The notes beneath the pieces were generated by a model. That model searched no databases and had not been told where the DNA came from. It worked only from the letters and a program-made list of their open reading frames with translations. The translations under genes and the position numbers were made by a program. 64,000 nt of DNA. It comes from Polynucleobacter sp. JS-JIR-II-50. GTDB lineage: Bacteria > Pseudomonadota > Gammaproteobacteria > Burkholderiales > Burkholderiaceae. The stretch covers positions 496,001-560,000 of the forward strand of contig NZ_CP061307.1 of the NCBI RefSeq assembly GCF_018687895.1, read 5' to 3'. The number at the start of each line of letters is the position of its first letter. Position 1 is the stretch's first letter. This document shows, piece after piece, positions 1 to 8,419 of the stretch.

Positions 1-33
1 AAGCTGATGGATGTTATTCCTAAAGTGGCTTAG
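1..33 (+). CDS. C-terminal end of an unidentified rightward gene (partial)
   Basis: The first 33 bases read in frame 1 as ten codons followed by TAG, giving the tail KLMDVIPKVA. The next gene is convergent and its stop lies 11 bases away. This would fit the end of a rightward gene that begins outside the window. Ten residues are too few to assign a family, and the reading could be chance. Confidence 0.3.
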   Translation, partial: KLMDVIPKVA

Positions 34-43
34 ATTTTAAGAT

Positions 44-847
44 TTAGCTAAGAGAGCGGGCAATTACCCAGATGCCCAGACTTACGAGGTAGCACCCTAG
101 TAAGCGCTGCCTTAAGCCATCCTTCATTCTGACTAATTTTCCTGCTGCCAGAGTCTGCGTCAATGCGGCGCTTATCCCTAGAATGAGTATCAAAATTAAG
201 ATTGTGCTGTCGATGCTATCTGCCCCATGAATTCCCACCCATGCTGAACTGAGGGTAGTAAGACTCACGATGGAAGTTGCCGATACAAATAGAATCGAAA
301 TATCAACACAAATAGCAATCGGCAATCCTACCCACATTGTTAAGAGCGGCATCAAGAGGGTTGCGCCACCAAGACCAAATAATGCTGATGAAATTCCAGA
401 AATAGCCCCTACGGCAATGAGTTTATAAGTGCTGGGTTTGATGGGGGTGGGAGCTGATTTGCTCGACGGATTTTTGCCAAAGAGAGTCCATAGCCCAATT
501 AAAACAATCGTCCCAGAAAACCCTAGGCGCAACGCTTGATCAGCCAATTGAGTGGCTGCTAGGCTGGCTAGCAATATGAATGGTAGCGCACTGAGTATTA
601 ATAGCCTTGCAATACCACGTTCATTTTTATCGCCAATTAAAACTTTAATAGCGCGGGGTAGGGATCCTATAACAATGGTGCATAAGCTACCAATCACTAT
701 TAGTTGAAAAGGCGGATGAGCAGAATTGGGCACTGCTAAAAAGGCAGCATCTAATGCCGGAACAATAAATGCACCGCCACCAATACCAAAAAGGGCCATT
801 AGTAAGCCTGTCATCACTCCAATTAAGGAAAAGATAAGGTAATGCAT
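44..847 (-). CDS. TauE/SafE family membrane permease (first copy)
   Basis: 267-residue polytopic membrane protein, the usual size for TauE/SafE (DUF81) permeases, which are linked to export of sulfite, sulfoacetate or other small organic anions. The family's internal duplication is visible: a glycine-rich FGIGGG motif near residue 20 and a matching FGLGGA motif near residue 160, each inside a hydrophobic half. It is the last gene of the leftward unit, and its ATG overlaps the stop of the GMC oxidoreductase by one base (TAATG), so the two are probably translationally coupled. A second, divergent copy ends the opposite unit (9193-9945). The substrate cannot be read from sequence. Confidence 0.85.
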   Translation of the reverse strand: MHYLIFSLIGVMTGLLMALFGIGGGAFIVPALDAAFLAVPNSAHPPFQLIVIGSLCTIVIGSLPRAIKVLIGDKNERGIARLLILSALPFILLASLAATQLADQALRLGFSGTIVLIGLWTLFGKNPSSKSAPTPIKPSTYKLIAVGAISGISSALFGLGGATLLMPLLTMWVGLPIAICVDISILFVSATSIVSLTTLSSAWVGIHGADSIDSTILILILILGISAALTQTLAAGKLVRMKDGLRQRLLGCYLVSLGIWVIARSLS

Positions 848-2457
848 TAGTGAGATTGAATCTTTCCTAGAATAAGGTCTGAGGCTCTCTCAGCGAGCAT
901 CACTGCTGGCCAATTGGTATTGCCTGAGGGAAGTGTTGGCATGGCAGAGCAATCAACCACTCTCAAACCTTGTACACCTCTAACTCTTAAAGAGGAGTCA
1001 AGCACTGCCATTGGATCAGTATCTGGACCCATTTGACATGTGCCAGTAGGGTGGAAAATCGTTGCACCATTATTGCGGCAAAACTCTAAGATTTCTTCAT
1101 CTGATTGGGGGTTATTGGGCTTGACCTCTCTGACCACAAGAGATCGCAGTGGTTCAGTCTGCGCAATTTTTCTGGCGTACTTGACTGCGGCAATATTGAT
1201 ATCGCGGTCGTATGGTGTCGACATGTAGTTGGCAAACATTTTTGGCGGCACGAGTGGGTCCGAAGATTGAATGCGGACATGACCTCGAGATTCTGGTCGT
1301 AATTGACATACTGACATGGTGAATCCAGAAAAAGGATGCACCTTGCCCCCAGCCATTTCAGCGGAAAGTGTTGCCAAGTGAAATTGAATATCAGGCGTTT
1401 TGGAATCTTTCATCACTCGTGTAAAGAGGCCGCCTTGATTGATGCCGATCGATAATGGGCCACCGCGGAAGAGCAGCCAATCCAAACCCATTTTTAATTG
1501 CCCAAACCAAGATGAGAGTTGGTCGTTGGTGGAGATGGGTTGGTTTAGCTCATAAATAAGACGGTGTTGCAGATGGTCTTGTAGGTTTTCACCGACCCCT
1601 GGCAAATCAACCACAACAGGAATATTAAATTCCTGAAGGAGTTTTGCGGGACCTACTCCTGATAATTGCAGGAGCTGCGGGCTTAGGATGGCGCCAGCGC
1701 TGAGAATGACTTCTTTATTCGCGCGAACTTCACTCTTAATGCCATTGCGAATAATCTCGACTCCAACGGCTTTTTTATTTTCAAAAATAACTTTGCAAGC
1801 CTGGCTATCTGTCAAGATCTGTAAGTTACTGCGTTTCTTAGCAGGCTTTAAGTAAGCAACTGCAGTGCTGCAGCGAAAGCCTTTGTAGGTGGTGAGTTGA
1901 TAGTAACCAACGCCTTCCTGCGTTAGGTTATTAAAGTCATCTGTCTCTGGCACTCCTAAAGTATTAGCTGTCTTTTTAAATGCCTCAACTAAGGGATGCT
2001 TCTTTGGAATGGACGAGGCTTTTAATGGCCCAGTTTTAGAATGCAATGGCTCGCCCAAGCGATCATTACCTTCTGCTTTTTTAAAGTAGGGTAGTACATC
2101 ATCCCAACCCCAACCTGGATTACCGAGATCACGCCAAGTGTCGTAATCTTCTTTCTGGCCGCGAATAAAAATTAAGCCATTGATTGAGCTAGAGCCACCT
2201 AATGTCTTTCCTCTAGGCCAATAAATTTGTCGATTGTTCACGCCGGGATCAGGCTCGGTCTGAAATTTCCAATTGAGTTTTGGATCCCACATGGTTTTCG
2301 CATAGCCAATTGGTAGATGAATCCAAGGAGAGCGGTCCTTAGGCCCAGCCTCAATAAGGCAAACGGAATTTTTAGGATCCTCTGATAAGCGGTTAGCCAA
2401 AACACAGCCAGATGATCCGCCGCCGACAACAATGTAATCGAACGATGTGTTTAGCAT
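847..2457 (-). CDS. GMC-family FAD-dependent oxidoreductase (choline/alcohol dehydrogenase-like)
   Basis: 536 residues, the standard size for bacterial glucose-methanol-choline oxidoreductases, which oxidise an alcohol to an aldehyde or ketone using FAD. Visible marks are the dinucleotide-binding GGGSSG motif near residue 12, the GMC signature around residues 80-100 (WPRGKTLGGSSSING), and the C-terminal HPTGTCQMG block with the catalytic-type His near residue 469, followed by GNTNWP near 512. There is no signal peptide, so it is cytoplasmic. It lies 5 bases downstream of the BKACE gene in a compact leftward unit. Oxidation of a hydroxy acid to a beta-keto acid used by the neighbouring enzyme is a plausible inference only. 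Confidence 0.88.
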   Translation of the reverse strand: MLNTSFDYIVVGGGSSGCVLANRLSEDPKNSVCLIEAGPKDRSPWIHLPIGYAKTMWDPKLNWKFQTEPDPGVNNRQIYWPRGKTLGGSSSINGLIFIRGQKEDYDTWRDLGNPGWGWDDVLPYFKKAEGNDRLGEPLHSKTGPLKASSIPKKHPLVEAFKKTANTLGVPETDDFNNLTQEGVGYYQLTTYKGFRCSTAVAYLKPAKKRSNLQILTDSQACKVIFENKKAVGVEIIRNGIKSEVRANKEVILSAGAILSPQLLQLSGVGPAKLLQEFNIPVVVDLPGVGENLQDHLQHRLIYELNQPISTNDQLSSWFGQLKMGLDWLLFRGGPLSIGINQGGLFTRVMKDSKTPDIQFHLATLSAEMAGGKVHPFSGFTMSVCQLRPESRGHVRIQSSDPLVPPKMFANYMSTPYDRDINIAAVKYARKIAQTEPLRSLVVREVKPNNPQSDEEILEFCRNNGATIFHPTGTCQMGPDTDPMAVLDSSLRVRGVQGLRVVDCSAMPTLPSGNTNWPAVMLAERASDLILGKIQSH

Positions 2458-2462
2458 GCTAA

Positions 2463-3293
2463 TTAGTGCTTCCTTAAACCTAAAATTTCGCGAGCTTGTG
2501 CTGGCGTAGCAACTGTTCGGTTATATCTAGGAGCTATTTCAGCTAAGCGCGCAACAAGCTCTGCATTATCTTTTGCAGCGCGGGTTTTATCAAAGCGAGT
2601 ATTGTCTTCCAACCCGGTTCTAACGTGACCACCTAATTCAAGGGTCCATTCATTTACAGTGAGTTGATGACGTGCAATACCTGCTGCAGTCCAGGTGGCA
2701 TCAGGCATTACGGCCTTTAATTCTGAAATGAGAAATTCTAGAATCGAGCGTCTCGCTGGCATTGCATTTGGGATGCCCATCACAAATTGCACGTGAGCCG
2801 GCGCTTTTAGCAAGCCACGTTCAATGAGATTCGCCGCGTTGTAGAGCATAGCCAGGTCGAATATCTCAATTTCTGGCTTGATGTCGTATTTGAGCATCTC
2901 ACTTGCGAGGCCATCTACAAATTCTGGTGGATTTTCGTAGATGCCAGTAGGGAAGTTGACTGATCCGGTTGCTAAGGAGGCCATATCAGGCCGATGAAAG
3001 AGCATGCCGCCACGTGCCGCCTGATCGCGCCCACGACCACCGGTAGAAAATTGAATAATCATTCCTGGACAATATTTCTGAATGCCTTCTTGTACCTTTG
3101 CATATAAATCAGGATCAGAGCTTGGGGTTTCATCAGGGTTGCGCACATGAATGTGTGCAAGAGAAGCACCCGCTTCAAATGCCTTCTGAGTTTCTTCAAT
3201 CTGCTCGCTAGTAGTTACTGGCAAACCTGGACAATCTTTTTTTCTCGGAATCGCTCCGGTCATTGCTACTGTAATAATTACGGGTGTACTCAT
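2463..3293 (-). CDS. BKACE (DUF849) family beta-keto acid cleavage enzyme
   Basis: 276 residues, typical for the family of 3-keto-5-aminohexanoate cleavage enzyme (Kce). These Zn enzymes condense a beta-keto acid with acetyl-CoA and split it into acetoacetate and a CoA ester. The Zn-binding HIHVR motif is at residues 47-51 (ligands H47 and H49), and a Glu in GLEDN at about residue 229 fits the third ligand. FSTGG (residues 82-86) and the GIPNAMPA segment near 173-180 are also in the family style. BKACE members differ widely in substrate, so the sequence does not show whether this one acts on the lysine-pathway compound. The gene sits 15 bases after the IclR gene. Confidence 0.9.
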   Translation of the reverse strand: MSTPVIITVAMTGAIPRKKDCPGLPVTTSEQIEETQKAFEAGASLAHIHVRNPDETPSSDPDLYAKVQEGIQKYCPGMIIQFSTGGRGRDQAARGGMLFHRPDMASLATGSVNFPTGIYENPPEFVDGLASEMLKYDIKPEIEIFDLAMLYNAANLIERGLLKAPAHVQFVMGIPNAMPARRSILEFLISELKAVMPDATWTAAGIARHQLTVNEWTLELGGHVRTGLEDNTRFDKTRAAKDNAELVARLAEIAPRYNRTVATPAQAREILGLRKH

Positions 3294-3308
3294 ATGAATT
3301 CCAAAAAA

Positions 3309-4121
3309 TTAATTACTAGTTTCAGATAGGCTGCTTTGTATATCTTGGGCAGCGCGTTTTAAAGGTTTGATATAAAAATCAATGGATTTTTCTTGCATGC
3401 GCGGAGCGGGCCCATGAGCCGTAATCGTCGCAAAGGTTTTCTGTTTAGAATTAATTACTGGTACAGCGATACCAATGAAACCCTCCAGGAAGGCTGATTC
3501 ATCAAGGGCATAGCCGTTTTGACGAATATTTTCCAGCTCAGAAAATAATTTATCGTAAGTGGTAATTGTTTTGGGGGTATAAGTTTTAAAAGGCTCGTTT
3601 CCAAGTGAGCGCTGAACCTGCAATTCAGTCATGCCGGAGAGAAATAATTTTCCACTAGCAGTGCAGTGAAGCGGAACGCGCATACCTAGATCTACGTGAA
3701 GTCGAATAGGTGCGCTTGTTTCGACGCGGTCTAGATACATCACTTTGTTGCCATCCAAAATATTGAAGTTACAAGTTTCCCCAATTTCTTCGACTAAACG
3801 TTTCATGACTGCTACGCGTTGTGACCGGATCGAGTCCACCGAGAGAATATTGATCCCTAAGATTCTGAGTTTTGCGCTGGGTTGAAAACGCCTGCCATTG
3901 GGATCTCGCTCAATAAATCCTTGGGTAACTAGTGTGTTTAGCAATCTAAATGCGGTGGGCTTGGCTAATCCGGTGCTAGTAGATATGGTCTCAAGCGTGA
4001 GTGGAAATTCTGATTGCGCAATCGTCTCTAGAATGAGCAGCACTTTTTCCGCCATGCTGGATTTGGCGGATTCTTCCAATATTTCGGCTGGAGGAGTGAT
4101 GCGGGAGAGCTTTTGCGGCAT
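3309..4121 (-). CDS. IclR family transcriptional regulator
   Basis: 270 residues with the standard layout: a winged helix-turn-helix at about residues 25-85 (TGLAKPTAFRLLNTL is the recognition region) and a C-terminal effector-binding domain at about 95-260 with the family motif LHCTASGKLFL. IclR proteins sense small aromatic or carboxylic acids and commonly control a divergent catabolic operon. This one is the first gene of the leftward unit and faces the biotin-carrier gene across 113 bases. The stretch contains an imperfect dyad (4168-4196) that could be its operator. Control of both flanking units is inferred from layout. Confidence 0.9.
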   Translation of the reverse strand: MPQKLSRITPPAEILEESAKSSMAEKVLLILETIAQSEFPLTLETISTSTGLAKPTAFRLLNTLVTQGFIERDPNGRRFQPSAKLRILGINILSVDSIRSQRVAVMKRLVEEIGETCNFNILDGNKVMYLDRVETSAPIRLHVDLGMRVPLHCTASGKLFLSGMTELQVQRSLGNEPFKTYTPKTITTYDKLFSELENIRQNGYALDESAFLEGFIGIAVPVINSKQKTFATITAHGPAPRMQEKSIDFYIKPLKRAAQDIQSSLSETSN

Positions 4122-4167
4122 TTATTAAGGATTTTTTGAGGATATTTGCATTTTTAAGTGTTTACCC

Positions 4168-4196
4168 TTAAAGCATTTCATCTGATGATACTTTAA
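4168..4196. promoter_or_regulatory. Imperfect dyad in the iclR / biotin-carrier intergenic region, candidate operator
   Basis: TTAAAG (4168-4173) pairs with CTTTAA (4191-4196), and an inner CATC (4179-4182) pairs with GATG (4184-4187) around a one-base centre. It is the clearest symmetric element in the short divergent gap next to an IclR gene. IclR operators are usually imperfect palindromes, so autoregulation plus control of the rightward unit is a reasonable inference. No consensus match was tested. Confidence 0.35.
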
Positions 4197-4234
4197 ATTT
4201 CATTAGAGAAAATATTAACTAAAAATACGAGACA

Positions 4235-4798
4235 GTGCAAACAAAAAAGAAAGCCGCCTCAAAAGCGAAAGCAAATCCAAAGACTTCTAAAAAAGTTCCA
4301 GCAAAAAAAGCTGCAACCAAGGTGAAGATGCCCCCTGAGTTCACGATGAAGCAGGTAAAGGAGATTGTTGCCCTCATCAAGGACGCGGGTACGTTTACTA
4401 CCTTTGGTTATAAGACGGAAGAATTTGAGATTGAGATTTCTGTAGGAGCCCCAAATATTGCTGCTCCGGCCGCATACGCTGCCTCCCCAGTGACTGTGTC
4501 TGCTCCAAGCCCTATTGCTGTCCCGACTGCTAATGCTGCACTGACTATTTCATCTTCAGAGCGCATGATCGTGAGTCCAATGATTGGTACTTTTTATCGT
4601 AGGCCAAGCCCAAGCTCTCCGCCATTTGTTGAGGTGGGTGATAGCGTTACACCTGCTACAGATGTATGCATAGTTGAAGTAATGAAGTTGCTCAATACCA
4701 TTCCTGCGGAATGTTCAGGCAAGGTGTCACGGATTTTGGTTGAGGATGGCGCAACGATCGAAGTTGGGCAGCCTCTGATGGTGATTGAGCTTGCGTGA
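4235..4798 (+). CDS. Stand-alone biotin carboxyl carrier protein with lysine/alanine-rich N-terminal tail
   Basis: 187 residues from a GTG start. The C-terminal 75 residues form a biotinyl domain with EVMKLLN around the biotin-accepting Lys (about residue 151). A Pro/Ala linker (about 75-105) and an AccB-like N-terminal helix region (about 36-70) precede it. Residues 1-31 are an unusual H1-like tail with about a dozen Lys. An ATG at 4328 with AAGG five bases upstream would give a conventional 156-residue carrier without the tail, so the start is uncertain. The gene overlaps the carboxyltransferase that follows (TGATG), which makes a two-subunit biotin enzyme likely. It is probably a paralogue of the housekeeping AccB, not AccB itself, because no accC follows. 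Confidence 0.82.
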   Translation: MQTKKKAASKAKANPKTSKKVPAKKAATKVKMPPEFTMKQVKEIVALIKDAGTFTTFGYKTEEFEIEISVGAPNIAAPAAYAASPVTVSAPSPIAVPTANAALTISSSERMIVSPMIGTFYRRPSPSSPPFVEVGDSVTPATDVCIVEVMKLLNTIPAECSGKVSRILVEDGATIEVGQPLMVIELA

Positions 4799-6255
4799 TG
4801 ATTAAGAAGAAGCCATTTGAAATGATTGATGTCACTTTGCGCGATGCGCACCAGTGTCTTTGGTCTACCCGCATGACTACTCCCCATATGTATCCAGCCT
4901 TGGATGATATTGATCAGGCTGGCTATGGATTCATCAATATATTGGGCGGAGCTGTATTCGATGTCATGGTGCGATTCTTGCGCGAGGATCCCTGGAAGCG
5001 CATGGAGTTTTTGAGTAAGCAACTCACTACGCCGACAGATGCATTAACTCGTGGTCAAAGTATTTATACATTTGAGTTATTCCCAGACGACGTAGTGGAG
5101 CTCAATGTGGAGTTATTGGCTCAGTCTGGCGTGAAGGTGCTCACTGTTTACGATGCCCTGAACGATAACCGCAATATTGAATCTTCTGTTAAGGCAGGTA
5201 AAAAATATGGCATGTTAATCAATGCCATGTTGACGTATGCCTTAAGCCCTGTGCATGACGATGCGTACTTTATTGCCCGCACACATGAGTTGGTAAAGTT
5301 GGGCGTCGATTTTATTTCGGTAAAAGACCCAACTGGCTTACTCACTCCTGATCGGGCCGCAACACTTTTCCCTGCGGTAGTCTCTGCAGCTGCTGGTATC
5401 CCGATTAAATTGCATTCCCACTGCCAATCTGGTTTGGCTCCATTGGTATACGAAGAGGCTATCAAGGCTGGATTTGCTTATGGATATGTCGCAACAGACT
5501 GTTTAGCGAATGGCGCTTCCTTGCCTTCTGTGCTAGATGTCTATGCCAGCGCACAGAAACTAGGCCGTGCACCAAAGATGAATCTCTCTGCTTTGCAAAA
5601 AGTGGATGAATACTTTGATTGGATTTGCGCGCGTGACAATTTTTCTCGCGGAGAGAAAGCCAGTTACGACCCAGCCTTATATGAGCATCAAATCCCTGGC
5701 GGAATGATTTCTAATTTACGTGCTCAATTAGCCACAATGGGTATTTCACATAGGGAAGCTGAGATTCTTGAAGAGACGGCCAGAGTTCGTGAAGACTTGG
5801 GTTACCCCATATTGGTCAGCCCATTTGCCCAATATATCGTGACTCAAGCTGTTCTGAATGTGATGCAGGGTGAGCGTTATAAAACGATTCCTGATGAGGT
5901 GAAGTTGTACCTCAAAGGTCACTACGGAAGATTAGCTGGCACTCCAAGTGCTGAAGTGATGAATCGTGCCAATGTAGATTACAACGCATCTCGTAGGCCT
6001 GGGGAGTTGATTGAACCTGCATTGCCGGTATTAAGAAAAAAATGGGGGCGTTCAGTAAGTAAGGAGCAGTTGAGCTTGCATGCTTTTTATCCTGAAAACC
6101 TTGCAACAGGATTAAGAGATGGTGCTCAGGAAGCTTTGAAGCAAGGGCCTGCTTTGCAGCCCTTTACTGAGTTGGTGAAGTATTTAGTTATGAAAAAAGA
6201 ATATAGAAAAATTAGAACCAAGTTGGGCGGTATAGAGTTAAGCTTCAGCAGTTAG
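4798..6255 (+). CDS. Carboxyltransferase subunit, pyruvate carboxylase B / oxaloacetate decarboxylase alpha type
   Basis: 485 residues from the ATG that overlaps the carrier stop; an in-frame GTG one codon earlier is also possible. It has an HMGL-like TIM barrel (about 8-290) and a conserved carboxylase domain (about 300-470), but no fused biotin domain, which the upstream gene supplies. Expected metal-site residues are present: D16 in TLRDAHQ, H206 and H208 in LHSHC, and the Lys of SVKDPTG (K176) that is carboxylated in the family. R85 in TRGQS matches the substrate-carboxylate Arg. The segment ANGASLPS (about 237-244) has Ala where pyruvate carboxylase has its proton-transfer Thr, by eye alignment. 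Substrate and direction (carboxylation, decarboxylation or transcarboxylation) are unknown. Confidence 0.85.
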   Translation: MIKKKPFEMIDVTLRDAHQCLWSTRMTTPHMYPALDDIDQAGYGFINILGGAVFDVMVRFLREDPWKRMEFLSKQLTTPTDALTRGQSIYTFELFPDDVVELNVELLAQSGVKVLTVYDALNDNRNIESSVKAGKKYGMLINAMLTYALSPVHDDAYFIARTHELVKLGVDFISVKDPTGLLTPDRAATLFPAVVSAAAGIPIKLHSHCQSGLAPLVYEEAIKAGFAYGYVATDCLANGASLPSVLDVYASAQKLGRAPKMNLSALQKVDEYFDWICARDNFSRGEKASYDPALYEHQIPGGMISNLRAQLATMGISHREAEILEETARVREDLGYPILVSPFAQYIVTQAVLNVMQGERYKTIPDEVKLYLKGHYGRLAGTPSAEVMNRANVDYNASRRPGELIEPALPVLRKKWGRSVSKEQLSLHAFYPENLATGLRDGAQEALKQGPALQPFTELVKYLVMKKEYRKIRTKLGGIELSFSS

Positions 6256-6315
6256 TTTTTTTGACTTTTGCTTTTTGTATTCGGTACAAGAAATTTCATT
6301 CTTAAGGAGATCGTA

Positions 6316-7599
6316 ATGAAACAATTTAGCGCATCACGCCGTATCTTTTCAGTGCTCGCTGTCGCCATGTTATCGGGCGCTCCAATGCTTTCGATGGCTC
6401 AAAATGCAACTAAATTCAACGACTACGGATGGCCGGAGGGTGCTGATGAGAAGGTTTCTGCTAAGTCTGTAGCCTGGCTCAAGGAAAAAGGTTGGTGGCC
6501 ATTGCAGATTGCATTTCAGCCGCCATGGTCTGGTCAAAATACGATTAACTTGGTAATGGATAAAAAAGGTCTTTTGGCCAAGCGTGGTATCGAATCAAAA
6601 TTACAAGCATTCCCATCTGGGCCAGCAATTAATGAGGTGATCATCTCCGGTCGATTCCAGTTTGGTAATGGCGGAAATTTCCCATTTACTTCATTAATTG
6701 ATAAAAATGTTCCCGTTAAAACGATTGCGGTGATCAATACAAATTTGATGCATGCGGTATTGGTCCCATTGGACTCCAAAATCAAATCCTTTAAAGACTT
6801 CAAAGGATCAAATCCTCCGGCCACTATTGGCATTGTGACTGGCTCCTCTGCGGAGTTCTACATTCAAGCTGCAGCGAAGGCTAATGGTATTGAGATTGGT
6901 AAAGATATCATCCTGAAAAATATGCCTCCGGGTGAGCAAATGGCGATGCCTAAGGGTATTGATGCAGTAGTGCCTTGGGATCCGACCCCAACCATCATGT
7001 CTAAGGAACGTAAGAACGCCAGAATTATTAGTGATAGCTATCCCTACAATATTTATGAGGGTACTTTCTATGTACGCCAAGAGGTGATTGATAACGCTCC
7101 CGATGTTGTTCAGGCGTTTACCGATGCAATTGCAGAAGCAACACTTTGGATTAGAAAAAATCCAGATGCTGCTGTAGATGTTATGCAGGAAGACCCAAAT
7201 CTGAAGAATTATTCAAAAGAAATCTTGCGTCAGCAGATTTCTGCGTACAACCTCTTGTATAAGCCAAATTACATTTATCCTATTCCAGTGTTCTGGGGTC
7301 GTGCAAATGAGCCGATCTATACATGGCTTTATGAAAACAAGCGTATTCAGAATAAGTTAACAGGTATTGATTTCGCCCGCGCTGTGGATACTCGTTTTAT
7401 GGATAAGACATTTGAAAAATTGGGTTGGGCAACGATTACTCGTCCTCCATTCTTGCCTGCCAACTGGTCTGCGCCAATGGATAAAACGCCTTACCCAACG
7501 TATATGAATCCATTGAACACTTCTAAGCCTCAGGCCTTCTCAGAAAAGGGTGATCTCACTAGAGATTGGTCTTTTGACGGTAAGGTTTATAAAAAATAA
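6316..7599 (+). CDS. Exported ABC transporter substrate-binding protein, NMT1/SsuA (NitT/TauT) type
   Basis: The start was set at 6316 because AAGGAG lies 7-12 bases upstream, and it yields a clean Sec signal peptide (charged MKQFSASRR, hydrophobic core, SMA/Q cleavage near residue 28). An ATG 48 bases earlier has neither. The 427-residue product has the fold marks of binding proteins for nitrate, taurine, alkanesulfonates and thiamine precursors. It is longer than the usual 320-340 residues, with an extra C-terminal region rich in Pro and aromatics. It is followed 6 bases later by the permease gene. The ligand is unknown; TauE partners and the SsuA-like fold hint at an organic sulfonate or carboxylate. 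Confidence 0.87.
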   Translation: MKQFSASRRIFSVLAVAMLSGAPMLSMAQNATKFNDYGWPEGADEKVSAKSVAWLKEKGWWPLQIAFQPPWSGQNTINLVMDKKGLLAKRGIESKLQAFPSGPAINEVIISGRFQFGNGGNFPFTSLIDKNVPVKTIAVINTNLMHAVLVPLDSKIKSFKDFKGSNPPATIGIVTGSSAEFYIQAAAKANGIEIGKDIILKNMPPGEQMAMPKGIDAVVPWDPTPTIMSKERKNARIISDSYPYNIYEGTFYVRQEVIDNAPDVVQAFTDAIAEATLWIRKNPDAAVDVMQEDPNLKNYSKEILRQQISAYNLLYKPNYIYPIPVFWGRANEPIYTWLYENKRIQNKLTGIDFARAVDTRFMDKTFEKLGWATITRPPFLPANWSAPMDKTPYPTYMNPLNTSKPQAFSEKGDLTRDWSFDGKVYKK

Positions 7600-7605
7600 A
7601 GCGCT

Positions 7606-8379
7606 ATGCCAATCATTCATTTTTTCAAGCAATTTCGTCGCCTTGCTTTATTGGTTGTCTTGCTTGCTGCCTGGGAATATGCCAGTCGGTTTATTCTGGA
7701 TAAAACAGAAGCTACCTTGTTGCCACCTCCTTCGGGAGTGGCACAAGGTGGTTTCGAATTGATGAAATCTGGCGAAATCTGGAAACATTTATTCGATAGC
7801 TTATCGAGAGAATTTATTGCTTTTTGTTATGCCTCTGTCGCAATCCCTCTAGGAATCGTGATGGGGTGTTTTAAATGGGTGAATGAGCAGGTGGATCCGA
7901 TCGTAGAAATTTTGCGACCCATTCCACCAATCGCCTGGATTCCTCTGAGTATTTTGTGGTTTGGTGTTGGCAACACCCAAAATCAATTCATTATTTTCTT
8001 GGGCATCTTCTTCCCAATTCTTTTAAACACGATTGATGCGGTTAAGAATGTAGAGCCGAACCTGATTCGTGCCGCACGTTGTTTGGGTGCTGGTTCTTGG
8101 GGCGTAATTACTCGAGTTGTCTTGCGTGCAGCGCTTCCTCAGATTGTGACTGGTATTCGTATTGGTCTTGGAGTGGGTTGGATGGCTTTGGTAGCGGCTG
8201 AATTGGTCGGTGCTAACTCTGGTTTGGGGTTCTTAATTAATGATGCGCGTACTGTTTTAAGAACAGATTACATTTTGGTTGGCATGTTGGCTATTGGATT
8301 GATTGGTCTGTGCCTAGATAGATTGATTCGATATACGGCGCAGAAACTTATGCCATGGTCTAGAGCGCTGAATGCATAA
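7606..8379 (+). CDS. ABC transporter permease, SsuC/TauC/NitT type
   Basis: 257 residues, about six membrane helices, the normal size of a BPD_transp_1 permease for the nitrate/sulfonate/taurine class. The cytoplasmic EAA-type coupling loop is visible around residues 145-175 (RAARCLGAGSWGVITRV), followed by LPQIVTGIRIGLGVGW, a hallmark of this subfamily. It is encoded directly between the binding protein and the ATPase and should form a homodimeric channel with them. Confidence 0.92.
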   Translation: MPIIHFFKQFRRLALLVVLLAAWEYASRFILDKTEATLLPPPSGVAQGGFELMKSGEIWKHLFDSLSREFIAFCYASVAIPLGIVMGCFKWVNEQVDPIVEILRPIPPIAWIPLSILWFGVGNTQNQFIIFLGIFFPILLNTIDAVKNVEPNLIRAARCLGAGSWGVITRVVLRAALPQIVTGIRIGLGVGWMALVAAELVGANSGLGFLINDARTVLRTDYILVGMLAIGLIGLCLDRLIRYTAQKLMPWSRALNA

Positions 8380-8419
8380 GCAGTATTGTTAATCATTAAA
8401 CATGTAAATAGATAATCCA

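Noticed and set aside
4235..4798. Housekeeping accB
   Set aside because: accB is normally followed by accC; here a pyruvate-carboxylase-type carboxyltransferase follows instead, and the biotin site is EVMKLLN in place of the usual EAMKMMN type.
4594..5022. Leftward 142-residue open frame across the carrier and carboxyltransferase genes
   Set aside because: It is antisense to two well-supported genes, lacks a ribosome binding site and resembles no protein.
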